Source: Paraspadella gotoi
Taxonomy: Eukaryota > Chaetognatha
Assembly: GCA_051294375.1 (NCBI GenBank)
Contig: CM119268.1
Span: 9,669,216-9,733,215, forward strand
DNA length: 64,000 nucleotides
Reading direction: 5' to 3'
Made by a program: the position numbers and the translations under genes. Positions 52,801-63,935 of this stretch are shown in pieces. The notes beneath the pieces were generated by a model. It saw nothing but the letters and a program-made list of their open reading frames with translations, was not told the DNA's origin and did no database searches. Numbering within the stretch: the first letter of the stretch is position 1; the number at the start of each line of letters is the position of its first letter.

Positions 52801-55800
52801 GAGACGTGTTTGCCGAATGAATCACGCCAACTTGTGAGTTAAGTTGGGCCACCGAAGTCTCATATACCTATCGAAACAGAAAGCGAAACTTTCCCAGAAC
52901 GAAAGAGAGAGAAAGAAGGAAATGCATTTGATTACCTTTCGTTGTTATTGTTAATATTTCTCTCATATTTCTCGTATATTCTCATTCCTCGGGGGCAAAA
53001 AAAGCATTGTACTTTTCATTTGCTATAAATTTTTCATTTGGTAAAGTTTCATTAATTCGCTCGACACCCTTTCCCAAAATCCTTCGTGATAAACGCGTAG
53101 CCTTTTCCTTTTTGTGGTTTGACTTACGTTCACACTACCTCGAGTCCGTTTTGTTGGATCCGTCGATGCCAAACTGAAAATCAACTGTCAATTCGGGTTT
53201 TGTGTTACGGGTTTGATACCTGTTGGACTTTCCGCTGCAAATGGCCATCGAAATCCCAGCGAATATAGAGAATGGTGTGAAAGTCCGACTCTCTTTGGTC
53301 GCAACTTTAAGCGCCTAAAATAAAAAAATAAGTTTTCACTTAATGTTTTTGTTCGATTAAACAAGATTTTTTCTTTAATATTTGGCCGCATTATTTTTGA
53401 TTAATTGAAGAACGTTTAATCGATATGAATCAAGTTGCAATTACCATCGCTGCTACTTCGTGATGAATTCAACAAAAAAGAATTATTTTTAGTGGTTTTC
53501 GTAATTTGGTTTCTTTCACAGATTCTAGCGAAATAAGCAGGTGGTCATGTAAAATATTCACTAATAATTGCACCTTAGATGCTTTTAAAATCTCGATATT
53601 TCAATATTCTTCGTGACCATTTTCGTTCGCTGCAAAGAAGGCCACCCAAGAAACTAATCTTCCGATCTGCCCTTACCCAAGGGAAATCCGAAAAACAGAT
53701 ACTTACAGAGCAATCGAATTTCGGACGTGTTTTCTTAAGGAAAATTTTCCCATATCCTTTTTTTTTTTTGGCTGGGGGAACTTTGTACTCTATTTTACAC
53801 TATTGATTGGTAGTACTATTACATATTTTTTTCTATATCCTGTTTTCAGAAACTAAGATGAATCCCGAAACGACGATGAATCCCTCGTCGATTTTTTCCG
53901 ACGATACGGAGGCTTGCCGCGCTCAACTCTCCTGTCAATTTTGCGAGAAGAAGTTCATGCTTCGAACAGCATTGGAGGCGCATCTCAAGACCAAGCACCC
54001 CTTCCGCAGCAGCGCCAGACTCCTCGGTGGCGCCTCTCTGGACGCCTTTCTCGGTAATCAAATTTTAAACATTTTTTTTAAATCGTGGCTCTCACGAGAG
54101 TCTCACGACGCCAAGCAAACCTTTCAACGCCGATTACCCTTCCAGGATTGTCGGATAAAGACTCTGCCACATCCCCCGTCCCATCAGTCGAAGTCCAGCG
54201 CGGATGAATCGACCCCGTCGTTGAAAGTGCCTTCGCCGCCCTTTCCCTCGACTCGCCCATCGCCTTATCCTTGGGTCCCTCGCGAGTCTACGAATCAAGA
54301 ATCCGCTCAAACCAAGACCTTGCTGAAAAGAAAACTCGCCGACGGCATGAAGGAGAACCAAGAAAACGCGAGTCCTTTCATCGCCAAATCCCCTTTTCAT
54401 CGCGAGGCCATCTCGGGTCAGTTCTTCTTTCTTTTTCGCGTCTCATTCTTAGTTTTTTCGAGGGGGATTTTTTTTTTCCGCCATAGTGTTGTCCCGCGGG
54501 GGTAAAGTTTCAAGACGTCGGGGATGGCTGGTATAACTTATGATTTATTTTCGAAAATGTTACGACCAACCTGAAAATTACGTACGAAGGATATAAACTA
54601 AATAAATTATGTATATTTATTAAATTTCTTCACGTTTTAACATTATTTATCATAGTTCCCCTAAATTATAAACGGAAGATATTTCCAACTGAAACCTTTC
54701 TTTATCGAACCCAGATTACACCCGCCAACAGCTTCAGCAGTTTCTCATTGCACCGAGACGCGAAACTTCTCCATCCGGGGATGTCATCAACAACAACAAC
54801 AATAACAACAACAACTTTTCGCATCCGAAAGATTTCGGTTACGACGCTGCCGCTCCGGTTGCGTCTGCCTCTCCCTCTGCAGCTGCCTCAGGAGGCTCAG
54901 CTTTCTCGATGGGAAACGACGCGAAATTGTTTGGACAAGCTTTAGAGGGTCGGAATACATTTCCCAAAGGTCAGTGTGGCGAAGTATTCACCATCTTCGA
55001 GGGAAAAGAGATCAGAAAATATCGAGGGAGTCATTCCTAATCGGGCTAATGCTGTATCCTTTAAAGCTTTATTATTGTTACAAAAACTTTCTCTCATGTA
55101 AATTTTATAGGTTATCGAGTTTTTATTTTTTTTTAATTTTAAAATTTTTATTTTAGGCGGAAGCATGTTGTTAGATCGTCTGTCAGGGGAAAATAATGAA
55201 CCAAACATACCAACTGCTCAAGAGGTCAACAATATGTTATCTGCTGCCGGTAAAATCTTTTTAACAATTAACAGGCGTTTCAAAGCTTTTTAGATCTATA
55301 AATTGCTAATTATGACGTAAATCTGAACAGGGTTTGATTTGTCTCCTTATTCCGACGCAAAGCGCAGTGGTTCGTTGCATTGTCCCCAGTGTCCAAAAGT
55401 TTTTGATAATGTCTACTCTCTTCGTGCCCATCTAAAGGTAAGACTTTAACAAGGTTTTACAAGACTTTTCTTTCTTTTTATAATTTTACATTGTCCATTC
55501 CAGGCAGTTCATTTAAACATCAGGCCTCACAAGTGCGCCTTTTGCGATAAGGCCTTCCCGCAGTTGTGGAAATTAAGACAGCATACCAGATTGGTGCATA
55601 CTCACAAAGGTGAGCCCTCCGCAAGTTGCCGTGATGCGCTGGGTGTAAAATTACTTACCATCGACGATTCTTTTAGGTGTGCGTCCGTTCAAATGCGCGT
55701 ACTGCAGCCACGCGTCCTCGCTGATTCACAATTGCAAGGCCCACATCAAGCAGAAGCATCCGGGACTGGAGGTCAGGGTCGTGACAGAGTCGACCAACGA

Positions 55801-58383
55801 AACTACTGAGGCTCAGGATCATTCGCCCGACGATGGTTCCGACGGTGCGCAAGGTCACGAAGACGGTGAGTCAGTGAGTCCCAATATTCATATTCAAATG
55901 AACAAAAACAAAAACTTAAAATCATTTCCTGTTCTTCTCTCACTAGAATTGTCGTTGTCGCATAATTCCGGGGAATTAAACGTGACACTCGAAGGTGACG
56001 ACGACATCGAAGTCGAGGATTCGAAGATGGACACTGAAAGTAAAAGACGCAATCTTAATTCTCAGCCGGAGACTCGATTCGACTTAGTAATAAACCCCCC
56101 CCCGCCCCACCCTCCGCCCTTTTTTACAGCGCGCTTTCCATCGCTGTTAACAAAAGAAAACCTTCTCGCGCTCAACGCGCGAACGGAACCGATGCCATCT
56201 CACGATCCCAATCGCCGCCCAAAAAGGACATCAACGACATGTTCGCCAACCGGTTGGCAGCGACGGCCAAGTCCAAATCCGACGCCGGTGGATTTTTCGA
56301 GGCCGCCTTCGCCGCCAAGATCAACGGCAGTCTCGGTGAGTCAAATTTATTTATTACGCTTGTTCATTTGTTTGTTTTTTTTTTCTGAGATCTTAGCTCA
56401 ACGACCCGTCTTTCACAGAATCCCCCAAGAAGAAAACGCTGTCCTCTCTTTTCGGGGCTCCACCATGCGACGCTCCATTTCCCACGCCTACTTCTCCGCC
56501 ACCACCTCCGGCGCCTCTTCTTCCGCCAGTAACGACGCCGCCGCCCTCGGAAACGGCGCCTCCCGCTTTCCCTTCGTCGTCTTCGTCGAATCGACGGAAA
56601 AAGTCGAAGCCGACGAAGATCGTTGGCGGCGACTATTTGTCGGTCAATTCGGATCCGACTCTGGCGTCGCCGTCTACAGCGATTCTTCCTAAAATCGACG
56701 TCGACTCTGAACCTTCCCCCGAAGACCTCGAAGTCGCCGACGCCAGCGCCGCCGGAACCCGAGTTTCGACGGAAAAGGCCGCCACGACGCGGGCGTCGAA
56801 AGAAATGGCGGTCTTGACGACGAACTTTTGTCAACGGTTGGCGCCGAATGTGCAACAGAAGGAAGGGATCTCTGTCTATGACGAAACCGACAGGTTGGCG
56901 CTTGGGCGAATGTGTAAAAATAGTTTCTCTACCCTCTTCAACCAAATTATGAAAGTGTCGTATGAACGTTGTAGAGCTTTTTTGACATCTTCTGGTCGCG
57001 ACGACGACGAAGACGATGGTCTCTGCGATTCTCCGGCGCCGCTCAAAATCGACGAGGAATTCGAAGATGGCGGTAAAGAAAGCGCTCCGCCGTCGGGCGA
57101 CGCCTGGGAAGAAGGAGAGCGAGACGAGATGGCCCAACTGGCGGAACGGAAGTTGCGAGAGATGAAGCAACATACGCTGGACCTGCAGACGAAAAAGATG
57201 GCCGCGGATTATCAAGTAAGTCGTCGAAATTGCGAGTTGGAAATCAAGCAGCCGATGTTTACTAAACTTAATGTCTCTGCAGCGTTTTATCGAAATGGCC
57301 AAAGCGGGATTTGCCGGCGCCGGACATCAGGAGACGTTGAACTTCCTTCGCAACATTCAGATGTTAGCCACCGCAGCAGCTGCTTCCTCTTCAGCCTCGG
57401 ATCGAAAGATAACCAACGGCTCTGCCTTCAAGGGCGCCTCCGTATCTTCGTCCGCCTCCAAGCGACCAGTGCCTATAAAAACGACCTCAGCCTGGCACCG
57501 ACTCTCCGACGGTGCCCCCGCCGGTTCGACTCTTAGCGGGACCGTCGCTGGAGCGAGAAGCGGTTTGACGACCAGTCGCGTCGAATCAGCCCGTGCAGCC
57601 TTGGATGACGAAGATCGAGAAGAAAGTGACATGATGAATGGAAACGCCGGCGAAGTGTCGCCAGATGCGGCGGCTGGTGAGTTTTTGAAAAAATATTTTA
57701 TCTAATTTATAAACAGACATATAGTAGCTCTCGTTGTCTAAACGACTCTGTCTTATCTTATTTTTTAGCCGGTGCATCGTCCGTTTCTTGTCCCTCGTGT
57801 CCAAAACTATTTTCGTCGCCAACTTATCTCAAGTATCACATGGACGCTTCGCACACGGAATCCAACAAACGTTTTACGTGTAACTTTTGCGGTAAAAAGT
57901 TTCCGCAGTCGTGGAAGGTTCAGCGCCATATGCGGCTGGTGCACACGCACAAGGGCGTCAAAGAGTTCCAATGCGGTTATTGCCCCCACGCCTCGGCCCT
58001 GCTCCACAACTGCAAATCGCACATAAAGGCGAAGCACCCTGGAATGGAAATCAAAGTCATTCGACTTAATCCTCCCGGTAGTTCAATGAGAAAGTCAGGT
58101 TAAAATAGTAATATATAGGAAGTCCGACTGTACGCGTTATCATTACCTTTTTTTTAAATCAGAACTGCAGCAAAACTCGAACGCAACCAAGCTTTTGACT
58201 TCTGGCGTTGCGGCTGCAGCAGCTGCCGCAGCGGCGGCGACAAACAATCGCAATTTGCATTCGCGTGCGGCCACGCCCCCTTCGCCGCCGATCTTCGCGG
58301 GCGGGAATCCCCGAGCTGTTCACTCGATGACATCGTTGGGAAACCCGCTCAGCTCGCTTTCCGTCGACGCGTCGCGAAGCTAA
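37868..58383 (+). CDS. Multi-exon C2H2 zinc-finger protein
   Basis: Probable nuclear DNA-binding regulator of about 1300 residues. Exons: 37868-37871 (ATG G), 38216-38553, 39198-39415, 40104-40201, 53850-54053, 54146-54416, 54715-54969, 55157-55249, 55331-55437, 55504-55609, 55677-55865, 55947-56039, 56130-56335, 56419-57215, 57283-57676, 57769-58077 and 58163-58383 (TAA). Exon 3 has a finger-like CPKC/CPYC pair, exon 5 a C2H2 finger (CQFCEKKF), exons 9-11 three fingers and exon 16 three more. Linkers are Ala-, Pro- and acid-rich, with a poly-Asn run in exon 7 and a Pro-rich stretch in exon 14. Phases match at all joins except 55947-56039 to 56130-56335 (one base off). Exon 54146-54416 changes frame internally, so indels are likely there. 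The start codon is split from the body by an intron (ATG G then AA). Intron 4 is 13.6 kb and crosses gap 2. I do not recognise the orthologue. Confidence 0.9.
38748..39103 (+). repeat. Interspersed repeat, GAAATTGGTACAACC family (longer form)
   Basis: Begins ATGAAATTGGTACAACCAAT and runs through the AAGGCCTCCATC and GAATGTTTCAATTGTATG blocks. Its opening motif reappears about 330 bases on (39073), so either the element ends in a direct repeat or a second truncated copy abuts it. Located in zinc-finger intron 2. Confidence 0.75.
39630..39850. repeat. Possible SINE or element fragment in zinc-finger intron 3
   Basis: GC-richer than its surroundings, with a short tandem duplication (GGTCGTAAACGGCCTTG at about 39717 and 39738) and a tRNA B-box-like GGGATCAATCCC near 39669. 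Possible tRNA-derived element. No second copy is visible in this window, so the call is weak. Confidence 0.3.
40575..41186. repeat. Contig-end duplicate left of gap 2
   Basis: Nearly identical to about 41268-41853, with small indels (for example GAGGAAGAAGAG against GAGAAGAG). The last bases before the gap carry about 25 extra C/T-rich bases that the right copy lacks. Confidence 0.9.
41187..41211. other. Assembly gap 2 (25 N)
   Basis: Exactly 25 N between overlapping contig ends, the same style as gap 1. Confidence 0.98.
42894..42968. repeat. (CT)n microsatellite
   Basis: About 75 bases of uninterrupted CT in zinc-finger intron 4. Confidence 0.95.
55331..55865 (+). other. Zinc-finger module A (three C2H2 fingers)
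   Basis: Exons 55331-55437, 55504-55609 and 55677-55865 carry three fingers: CPQC..HLKAVH (split across an intron), CAFC..HTRLVH and CAYC..HIKQKH. They are joined by short linkers (NIRPHK and THKGVRPFK). Each finger has the Cys2-His2 pairs and the hydrophobic core positions. The third has an extra Cys in its helix (HNCKAH). Confidence 0.92.
57769..58077 (+). other. Zinc-finger module B (three C2H2 fingers, one exon)
   Basis: One exon encodes CPSC..HMDASH, CNFC..HMRLVH and CGYC..HIKAKH. It matches module A finger for finger, including PQSWKVQRH against PQLWKLRQH, LVHTHKGV, HAS.L.HNCK.HIK.KHPG and the extra Cys. This is an internal duplication of a three-finger unit. The two introns that split module A are absent here. 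Confidence 0.92.
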
Positions 58384-58680
58384 CGATATGGACTCGTCCT
58401 TTCCTTTGTGAATTTTAAGTGCGATTATCCGACTTTAAATCGTTTATACTATATATCTATGTAAGGCAAAAACTATTTTAAAACCAGAAAAATTATCCCG
58501 ACTTGCAGACAAAACCATTCCAAAACGAAAAAATGAAATTATTTTCGATGGTTAGGGAATATAATTTTTTTTAAATAGTATAATAGTTTATTGGCACCTC
58601 ATTTGGGTTAATTTTTAAATTCAAAAACTTTTTTTGAGATTTATGAATTTTATATTATGGCTATAAAAGCATTTTCAAGA

Positions 58681-58686
58681 AATAAA
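58681..58686 (+). terminator. Poly(A) signal AATAAA for the zinc-finger gene
   Basis: The canonical hexamer lies 298 bases downstream of the TAA at 58381-58383, followed by T-rich sequence. Likely 3' end of the transcript. Confidence 0.65.
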
Positions 58687-60175
58687 CTTTTGTACTCTAT
58701 TTTCGACTGTCACTCGTTGATTATTAGTCTAACTCCTTATTTTTTTGCTAGAAGATAATAGAATTAAAATATAACAAACTTTGAAATTTGTGCCATACAA
58801 AGATTGAACGTACTTTTACTCAGAGTAGATTACATTATTCCCACATGATACCTCTTTCCAGCGATTTCTCTTTTTCCCCCCTTATATTGAAATTTATTTT
58901 TCATTACCCAGTGCGTACTGTTCGATTTTGTTATCAGCCTTTTTACTCATCGTTAAATTCTGTAATGATTGATAAATTTGATATGCTATTTTTTATCATA
59001 TATCATATCATATCAGTGGTACAAGCGCGAAAAAAACAATCAAGATTTATTTGGGACTTTAATGACCCTTTTTCTGTGCCTTTGCACGTTTTACTTTTGT
59101 TGCAACTCATGATTATCGTCTACTGCTATCATTTGTTTCATTCAAGTCGGTCACATATGATGAATCAGTATGAAAATATCGTTCCAATCTTTTCATTTTG
59201 GGGATTTAATTTTGTTGCCTTGCCTTCTGATCTAGTCTCATGTCCATTGTGCCTTCCATTCTTTTCGTAGCCTTAGCTTTTGTTGATGTGAATTAAGGTT
59301 TTCTTTACAATTTAAAACTTTTCTCTTCACTTTCAGTGAATTTTTTTTTTTTTTTTTACAATTATCAATGATTATTGGTTCTTAAAGGGAAGAAAAAATG
59401 AGTTTCATCTAATCAGCTAAATCTATTTATAAATTACACCTCGAAAGCCTTTCCTCTCAATTTTGTTTACACTTTTCCAGTTTCACCGTTTGCAAATCTT
59501 TATAGCTCACAATTATTATCAGTGTCAGCACAATGTATGCCTTGTCTTCTACTTAATTCTATCGCAACTTCATCTCCACCTTGGAGTTATAAACTTGTTT
59601 TCGAATATATCTTTCATCGATCTATCGGTGATGATTATTGTAATTTGTTTAATTTATTTATCAGTACATAAAGTTACTATGGATAACCGACTAGTCAGCA
59701 AAAACTTAATTTATTGAAATTAGGACATAGCCTATGGCATAGGAGTTTAAAGACCCCTTTCAAGTTTCAAGTCAGAAAGAATCGTTTTATTTAAGCAAGA
59801 AAAAATGGTTCTCTTCGGGTCTATTGTAGCTCTTCATTATCGCGAGTGAACAAATTTGAGTTATATTATATAGTTATATTATTATCTTCTAACGAAGAAT
59901 TGCGGGAACTTAAAAAACTTAAAAAAGAATAAAGTGACAGGTACTGTTTTAAGAACAATAGGAAATAAAAATAGAATTGATAACGTAAAACCGGTCGGTA
60001 AAATTAAGTCAACCGGGGTATTTCCCACTCGCTGTAACTAATATCAAAAGTTCACGAAGTCATTATTAAGGACTAAAATCAGTTTTTTGTTCTTTTAATA
60101 CAAATTTCTAGAAAAAGCGCCACCTTCATTGAGAGCGAAGTGCTAAAACAAAATTCGTATCGGGTGTTTACTTAT

Positions 60176-60340
60176 ATGAAATTGGTACAACTAATATATT
60201 GGTTGTACCAATTTCATAATAATAAATAAGCTATCTTGTCCCTGACTTTGGACAGGCATTGGTGGTTTAAGGCCTCCATCACACTTACAAGACAAGATAA
60301 TAACATAGCAGGTTTCTGCAAGCTTTACATATATAATATA
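60176..60340 (+). repeat. Interspersed repeat with palindromic head
   Basis: The motif ATGAAATTGGTACAAC is followed within 10 bases by its reverse complement GTTGTACCAATTTCAT (60176-60217), then by the usual AATAAGCTATCTTGTCC body. This is the only copy in the window with a head-to-head motif. Confidence 0.75.
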
Positions 60341-60474
60341 TTTTTATTATAAAGTCCTAACAAAGGTTGCTAAAAATTATTGTGTATAACGACGTTAAAA
60401 TTTCGAGCATTCAAAATTTGCAAATTACTTGTTTCACTATTTTTATATTTTATGAAGGATTTAGTATTTAATCT

Positions 60475-60657
60475 ATGAAATTGGTACAACCATTATAAAA
60501 ATTATCCATTCATTTAATTAATAAGCTATCTTGCCCTTGACTTTGGACAGGCTTTGGTGGTTTCAGGCCTCCATCACTCTTACAAGATAATGACATAGCA
60601 GGTCCCTGCAAGCTTTCAATCAAGACTCTCTCACAGTCTTGTTTATTCACTCCCACT
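60475..60657 (+). repeat. Interspersed repeat, GAAATTGGTACAACC family
   Basis: Standard left end and body, cut off after the TTATTCACTCCCA block. Confidence 0.75.
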
Positions 60658-61392
60658 TAATCTATATTATTTAAACAAATATATATTGCTTTCTTTTATA
60701 AAAATGTTTTATTTATCTAATAATTCAATTTGGGAAGGGGAAGTCAGTGTTGTCTTCTTGAAATATATAAGAATTGGCGCGTGTGGAGAACTCGTCAGGT
60801 TTGGGCAAAGCGATTCGGGAGGCCGTTGGTCTCCACTGTATTCCATAGTTTAGTCATATTACATTTTTTGCCCTAAATTTTGCGAATATCCTTTATCCTA
60901 GTACGTAGAAAAAGAGAGGGACAAGAGGAAAAGTGCATGACTATTAAATGTGCGTAATAAATTTGTAATAAATGGGTAAAGGAGGGAAAATTGAGATGAG
61001 CTCATAATGGCGAAGGAATTGAATGTTATCTAGTAAAAAATATTAAATAATAATTTTAAAAAACTAAGACATAAGAGTGGTTTGGTAATTCCTAATCACA
61101 TTCGTCATTTCCTCTCACCATTTTCATTCAACATTCTGCGTTTCGATTCGCCTTCCCTCAATCCAGACCGCATTTGCAGGCAACCAGTTCATTTTTTCCG
61201 AAAGGCGAATCCCAGAACGGCGTCGTCGTCGTCGTCGTTCTTATCGCCGTCGTCGTTGTGTTATGTACGGACAAAAAAAAAATCCGTTTCACGGATTCAA
61301 TGAAGATTTTATGCTCGTAAGCTTTCCCTTTCGAAGCTCTCGCGCTCTCGCTGTCAGTCTGTCCGTCGTTCCAGTCATTCCGCCCACGCGCC

Positions 61393-61500
61393 GAGTCTGA
61401 TGCTGCCTTCTTCCGCCGCCGCTGCCGCCGCTGCTGCCTCCATCGCACGCATGCGCGAGCAAATTCGACGCTTGAGCTCGGGACGACGCGCGCGCCGGAA
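61393..61500 (+). CDS. Possible exon, Ala-rich then basic (unassigned)
   Basis: After a pyrimidine tract and TTCCAG at about 61373, one frame reads an Ala run, then SIARMREQIRRLSSG, then RRARRKPRW. The composition resembles the Ala-rich linkers of regulators. SIA-x-x-R faintly recalls the OAR motif at the C terminus of some paired-class homeodomain proteins, but the rest of that motif does not fit. No start, partner exon or clear donor was found; other frames are also open. Confidence 0.2.
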
Positions 61501-62720
61501 ACCTCGCTGGTTATTTTTTTTTCCAGGAAAAGGCGACTAGATGGAGAGAGAGAGAGAGAAGAGAGAGTCTGGGTAGCTTCCGGCGCCTGCGCGAAACGAA
61601 CCGAACGAAATCAAAGAAAACAAAACCATCAGAGCGAAAGAGTCTTCGTCACCAAGGAACGGATGCCCATTTTTGGTGTGATTTTGTCACGCCTCCTTAA
61701 ACCTAATGACCATCATCGCCGATCGCGACTCGTTAACTTCAACTCACATTATTACCGCATTTCACCAAACTACTAAAAAATTCTCGCTCTCCGTTGATAT
61801 ACGTACTTAACAAAAATTTCGTAATCAAAGCGAGTCTTGTTATCAAAGAAGGAAGTTGCTAAAATTAGCCCAAGAGCGTAAAAAATATAAACGTTAAGTT
61901 TATATGTAGTAGAAAATTAATTAGGTGTAATTTTCAAACGTCATTTATCTTAGTTTTCCAAAGTAAAATGTTGAATGAAAAAACGAAATAAAATATACTG
62001 GTTTAATGACCTAAATACCAATTATTGACGTGCTATTATTTAAAAAAAAAATTGAGGATTATATTTTATTCAATAATGTTTGGCTTGTTCATAGTAACTT
62101 TTTTTCTCCTTTTCGTTTTTTCAATGTTCACTTTTCCTTCTACATTCCTAATTTTGCTGCAGCTTCCATTCCATCCTTTTTCTTCCTTTAAATTATAATT
62201 AAAGTAGTCAAGTTCATGAACAAGCAGATTTCCTAAATTACGTTATATATAAAGGAGAAATCACGTGATTCATCTCTATTTTCCCAATAGTTTCTAGCAC
62301 GGGTAGGTTTCTTCGTCTGGCGCCCGACACTTATGGTCACCTTTCTTGCAGCGTACACCTCGTTCGGATTTTCGTTCTCTCGTTTATCCCGCGTCCTTCC
62401 CTTCTCTCCATCTCTTCTCTTCGATCAACTTCTCATCTTCCGGATTTTTTTTCCCCCCGTTTTCGATTTTACCGTTACGAAATCTCTCTTTTTCCTTTCG
62501 CGATTTCGCGATTCGACAATCGACACTTGATCAATGAATGGATAATTGGATATCCTTTGTTTTTTAGACGCGACCATTCGCATCTGTAGGTAAAAAGGAT
62601 TCGAAATCTGTCTGTCTGTATCACTCTCTCTCTCTCTTTTCTCCCTCTCTCTATCTGTTGTTTTTCTAGTAAGGTTCATCGCGTCTCTACCTTATTTCCG
62701 TATTTTTTCCTCCCTCTCTC

Positions 62721-62805
<85 letters not shown>

Positions 62806-63190
62806 CCTCCCTCTCTCTCTTCTCTCTCTCTCTCAGATGGTGGATCTATGATTTGAAATTGTTACATTTCGAATAGACATAGATTAATAGCGTTTTGTTT
62901 ATAATAAAACTCTGATCTAAATCTGAAGAAAGATTTTATTCACATTCATTTTCTCTCGACAACCAATGCCATTGGTAATGGCCATCTTCCCAATCTCGAA
63001 TCACTCAGAAAACGTTTCCCCGTGAATCGACAAAAGCAGAGGACACACTTCGCGATGCTATGCCTATGGTCAACATTATTCATTTACAGTTGTGCACTGC
63101 CCCCACCAATGTTAGAGGCGGAAGCGACTTTGTGTCGTCGTCGTCAATGTCGTCGTCGTTCGGTTCGTCGCCTACGAACCCGACGCTAAT
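61501..63190. other. Intergenic, pyrimidine-rich
   Basis: No supported gene. Contains (CT)n microsatellites, chiefly about 62715-62834, and a short (GA)n near 61542-61566. Confidence 0.5.
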
Positions 63191-63374
63191 CACGATTCCG
63201 TTTCCAGCTGGAGAGAGGCGCGTCCGATGCTGCTGCAGCGGTGCCTGCGACAGCGACCGGAAACGACTCGACGCTTCCGCCGCAGCGGGGAGACGCGGGG
63301 AATAAAGGGAAAATTTTTTCTTCTGAGGTTGTTGGGATTGAGTTATTCTGGGGACTAGGAATTTTTAACAATGC
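63191..63374 (+). CDS. Possible exon, Ala/Gly-rich (unassigned)
   Basis: TTCCGTTTCCAG at about 63199-63210 could be an acceptor. The following frame reads ERGASDAAAAVPATATGNDS and stays open to a TAG near 63388. Style and composition resemble the terminal exon of the zinc-finger gene, but no upstream exon could be linked. Two other frames are open over part of the span. Confidence 0.2.
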
Positions 63375-63864
63375 GACTTTTTTTAGTAAATAGGTAATAT
63401 AAATTCAGTTTTTTTTTCTTTTGTCCGGTCGTTTTCAAGGGCGAAGTAGTACGATGTAGCATTAGAAGTATTAGTAAATATAGGAGAGTAGTTGTAGTAA
63501 ATAGTAGTTCAACAATATAGGATTTTTAATAGTATAGTCTAGAGTAAGTCGGAAGTAAAAATATGATAATCAGAATGACTAATAGGCTACGCGCTTTAAA
63601 GCAAACAAACTCTCCTCTCACTTTTCTCTTATTTTGGACGGAGTACTTTGTTGTAATCTGATAGATTGTTCTCGTACAAAAGGTTTTGAAGGACTCTGAA
63701 TCCGTACCCGGCCTACAGTTTTCTCCTTCGCTCAATATAAAATTTAAAGAAATAAGCATTTATCTTTATCAAATTTACACTTCTGCTTCTCACTTTTTTG
63801 AGTACACCATCCTATATATAAATCATATGTAAAAATAAGTAAAAACTAGAAATATCGATTATTC

Positions 63865-63935
63865 AATATATATATATATATATTATATTATATATATTAT
63901 TATTATTATTATTATATATTATATATATAAATTAA
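63865..63935. repeat. AT-rich low-complexity tract
   Basis: Alternating AT and TAT triplets close to the right edge. Nothing else is supported between 63390 and 64000. Confidence 0.85.

Larger units (their letters stand above)
40202..53849. other. Large intron 4 of the zinc-finger gene
   Basis: A 13.6 kb stretch without a supported exon, joined by matching phase 1 borders at 40201 and 53850. It holds gap 2, a 0.6 kb duplication around it, a long (CT)n at about 42894-42968, another at 49862-49894, and several GC-richer islands (about 42360-42880, 46060-46520, 47750-48000, 48200-48960, 50200-50570). Open frames in the islands are long on both strands and lack consistent splice signals, so I did not call them. 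An Ala-rich frame at about 44823-44910 (ALAAAAATAG) resembles zinc-finger exon 4 and could be an alternative exon. Confidence 0.5.
58687..61080. other. Intergenic with repeats
   Basis: AT-rich sequence past the zinc-finger gene. The open frames here (for example 58788-59270) are AT-rich, lack splice context and have no recognisable domain, so I left them out. Two copies of the GAAATTGGTACAACC family lie at 60176-60340 and 60475-60657. Confidence 0.5.

Noticed and set aside
56364-57302. 312-residue Arg-rich minus-strand frame
   Set aside because: Antisense shadow of the 797-base zinc-finger exon, which has proper splice sites and phase.
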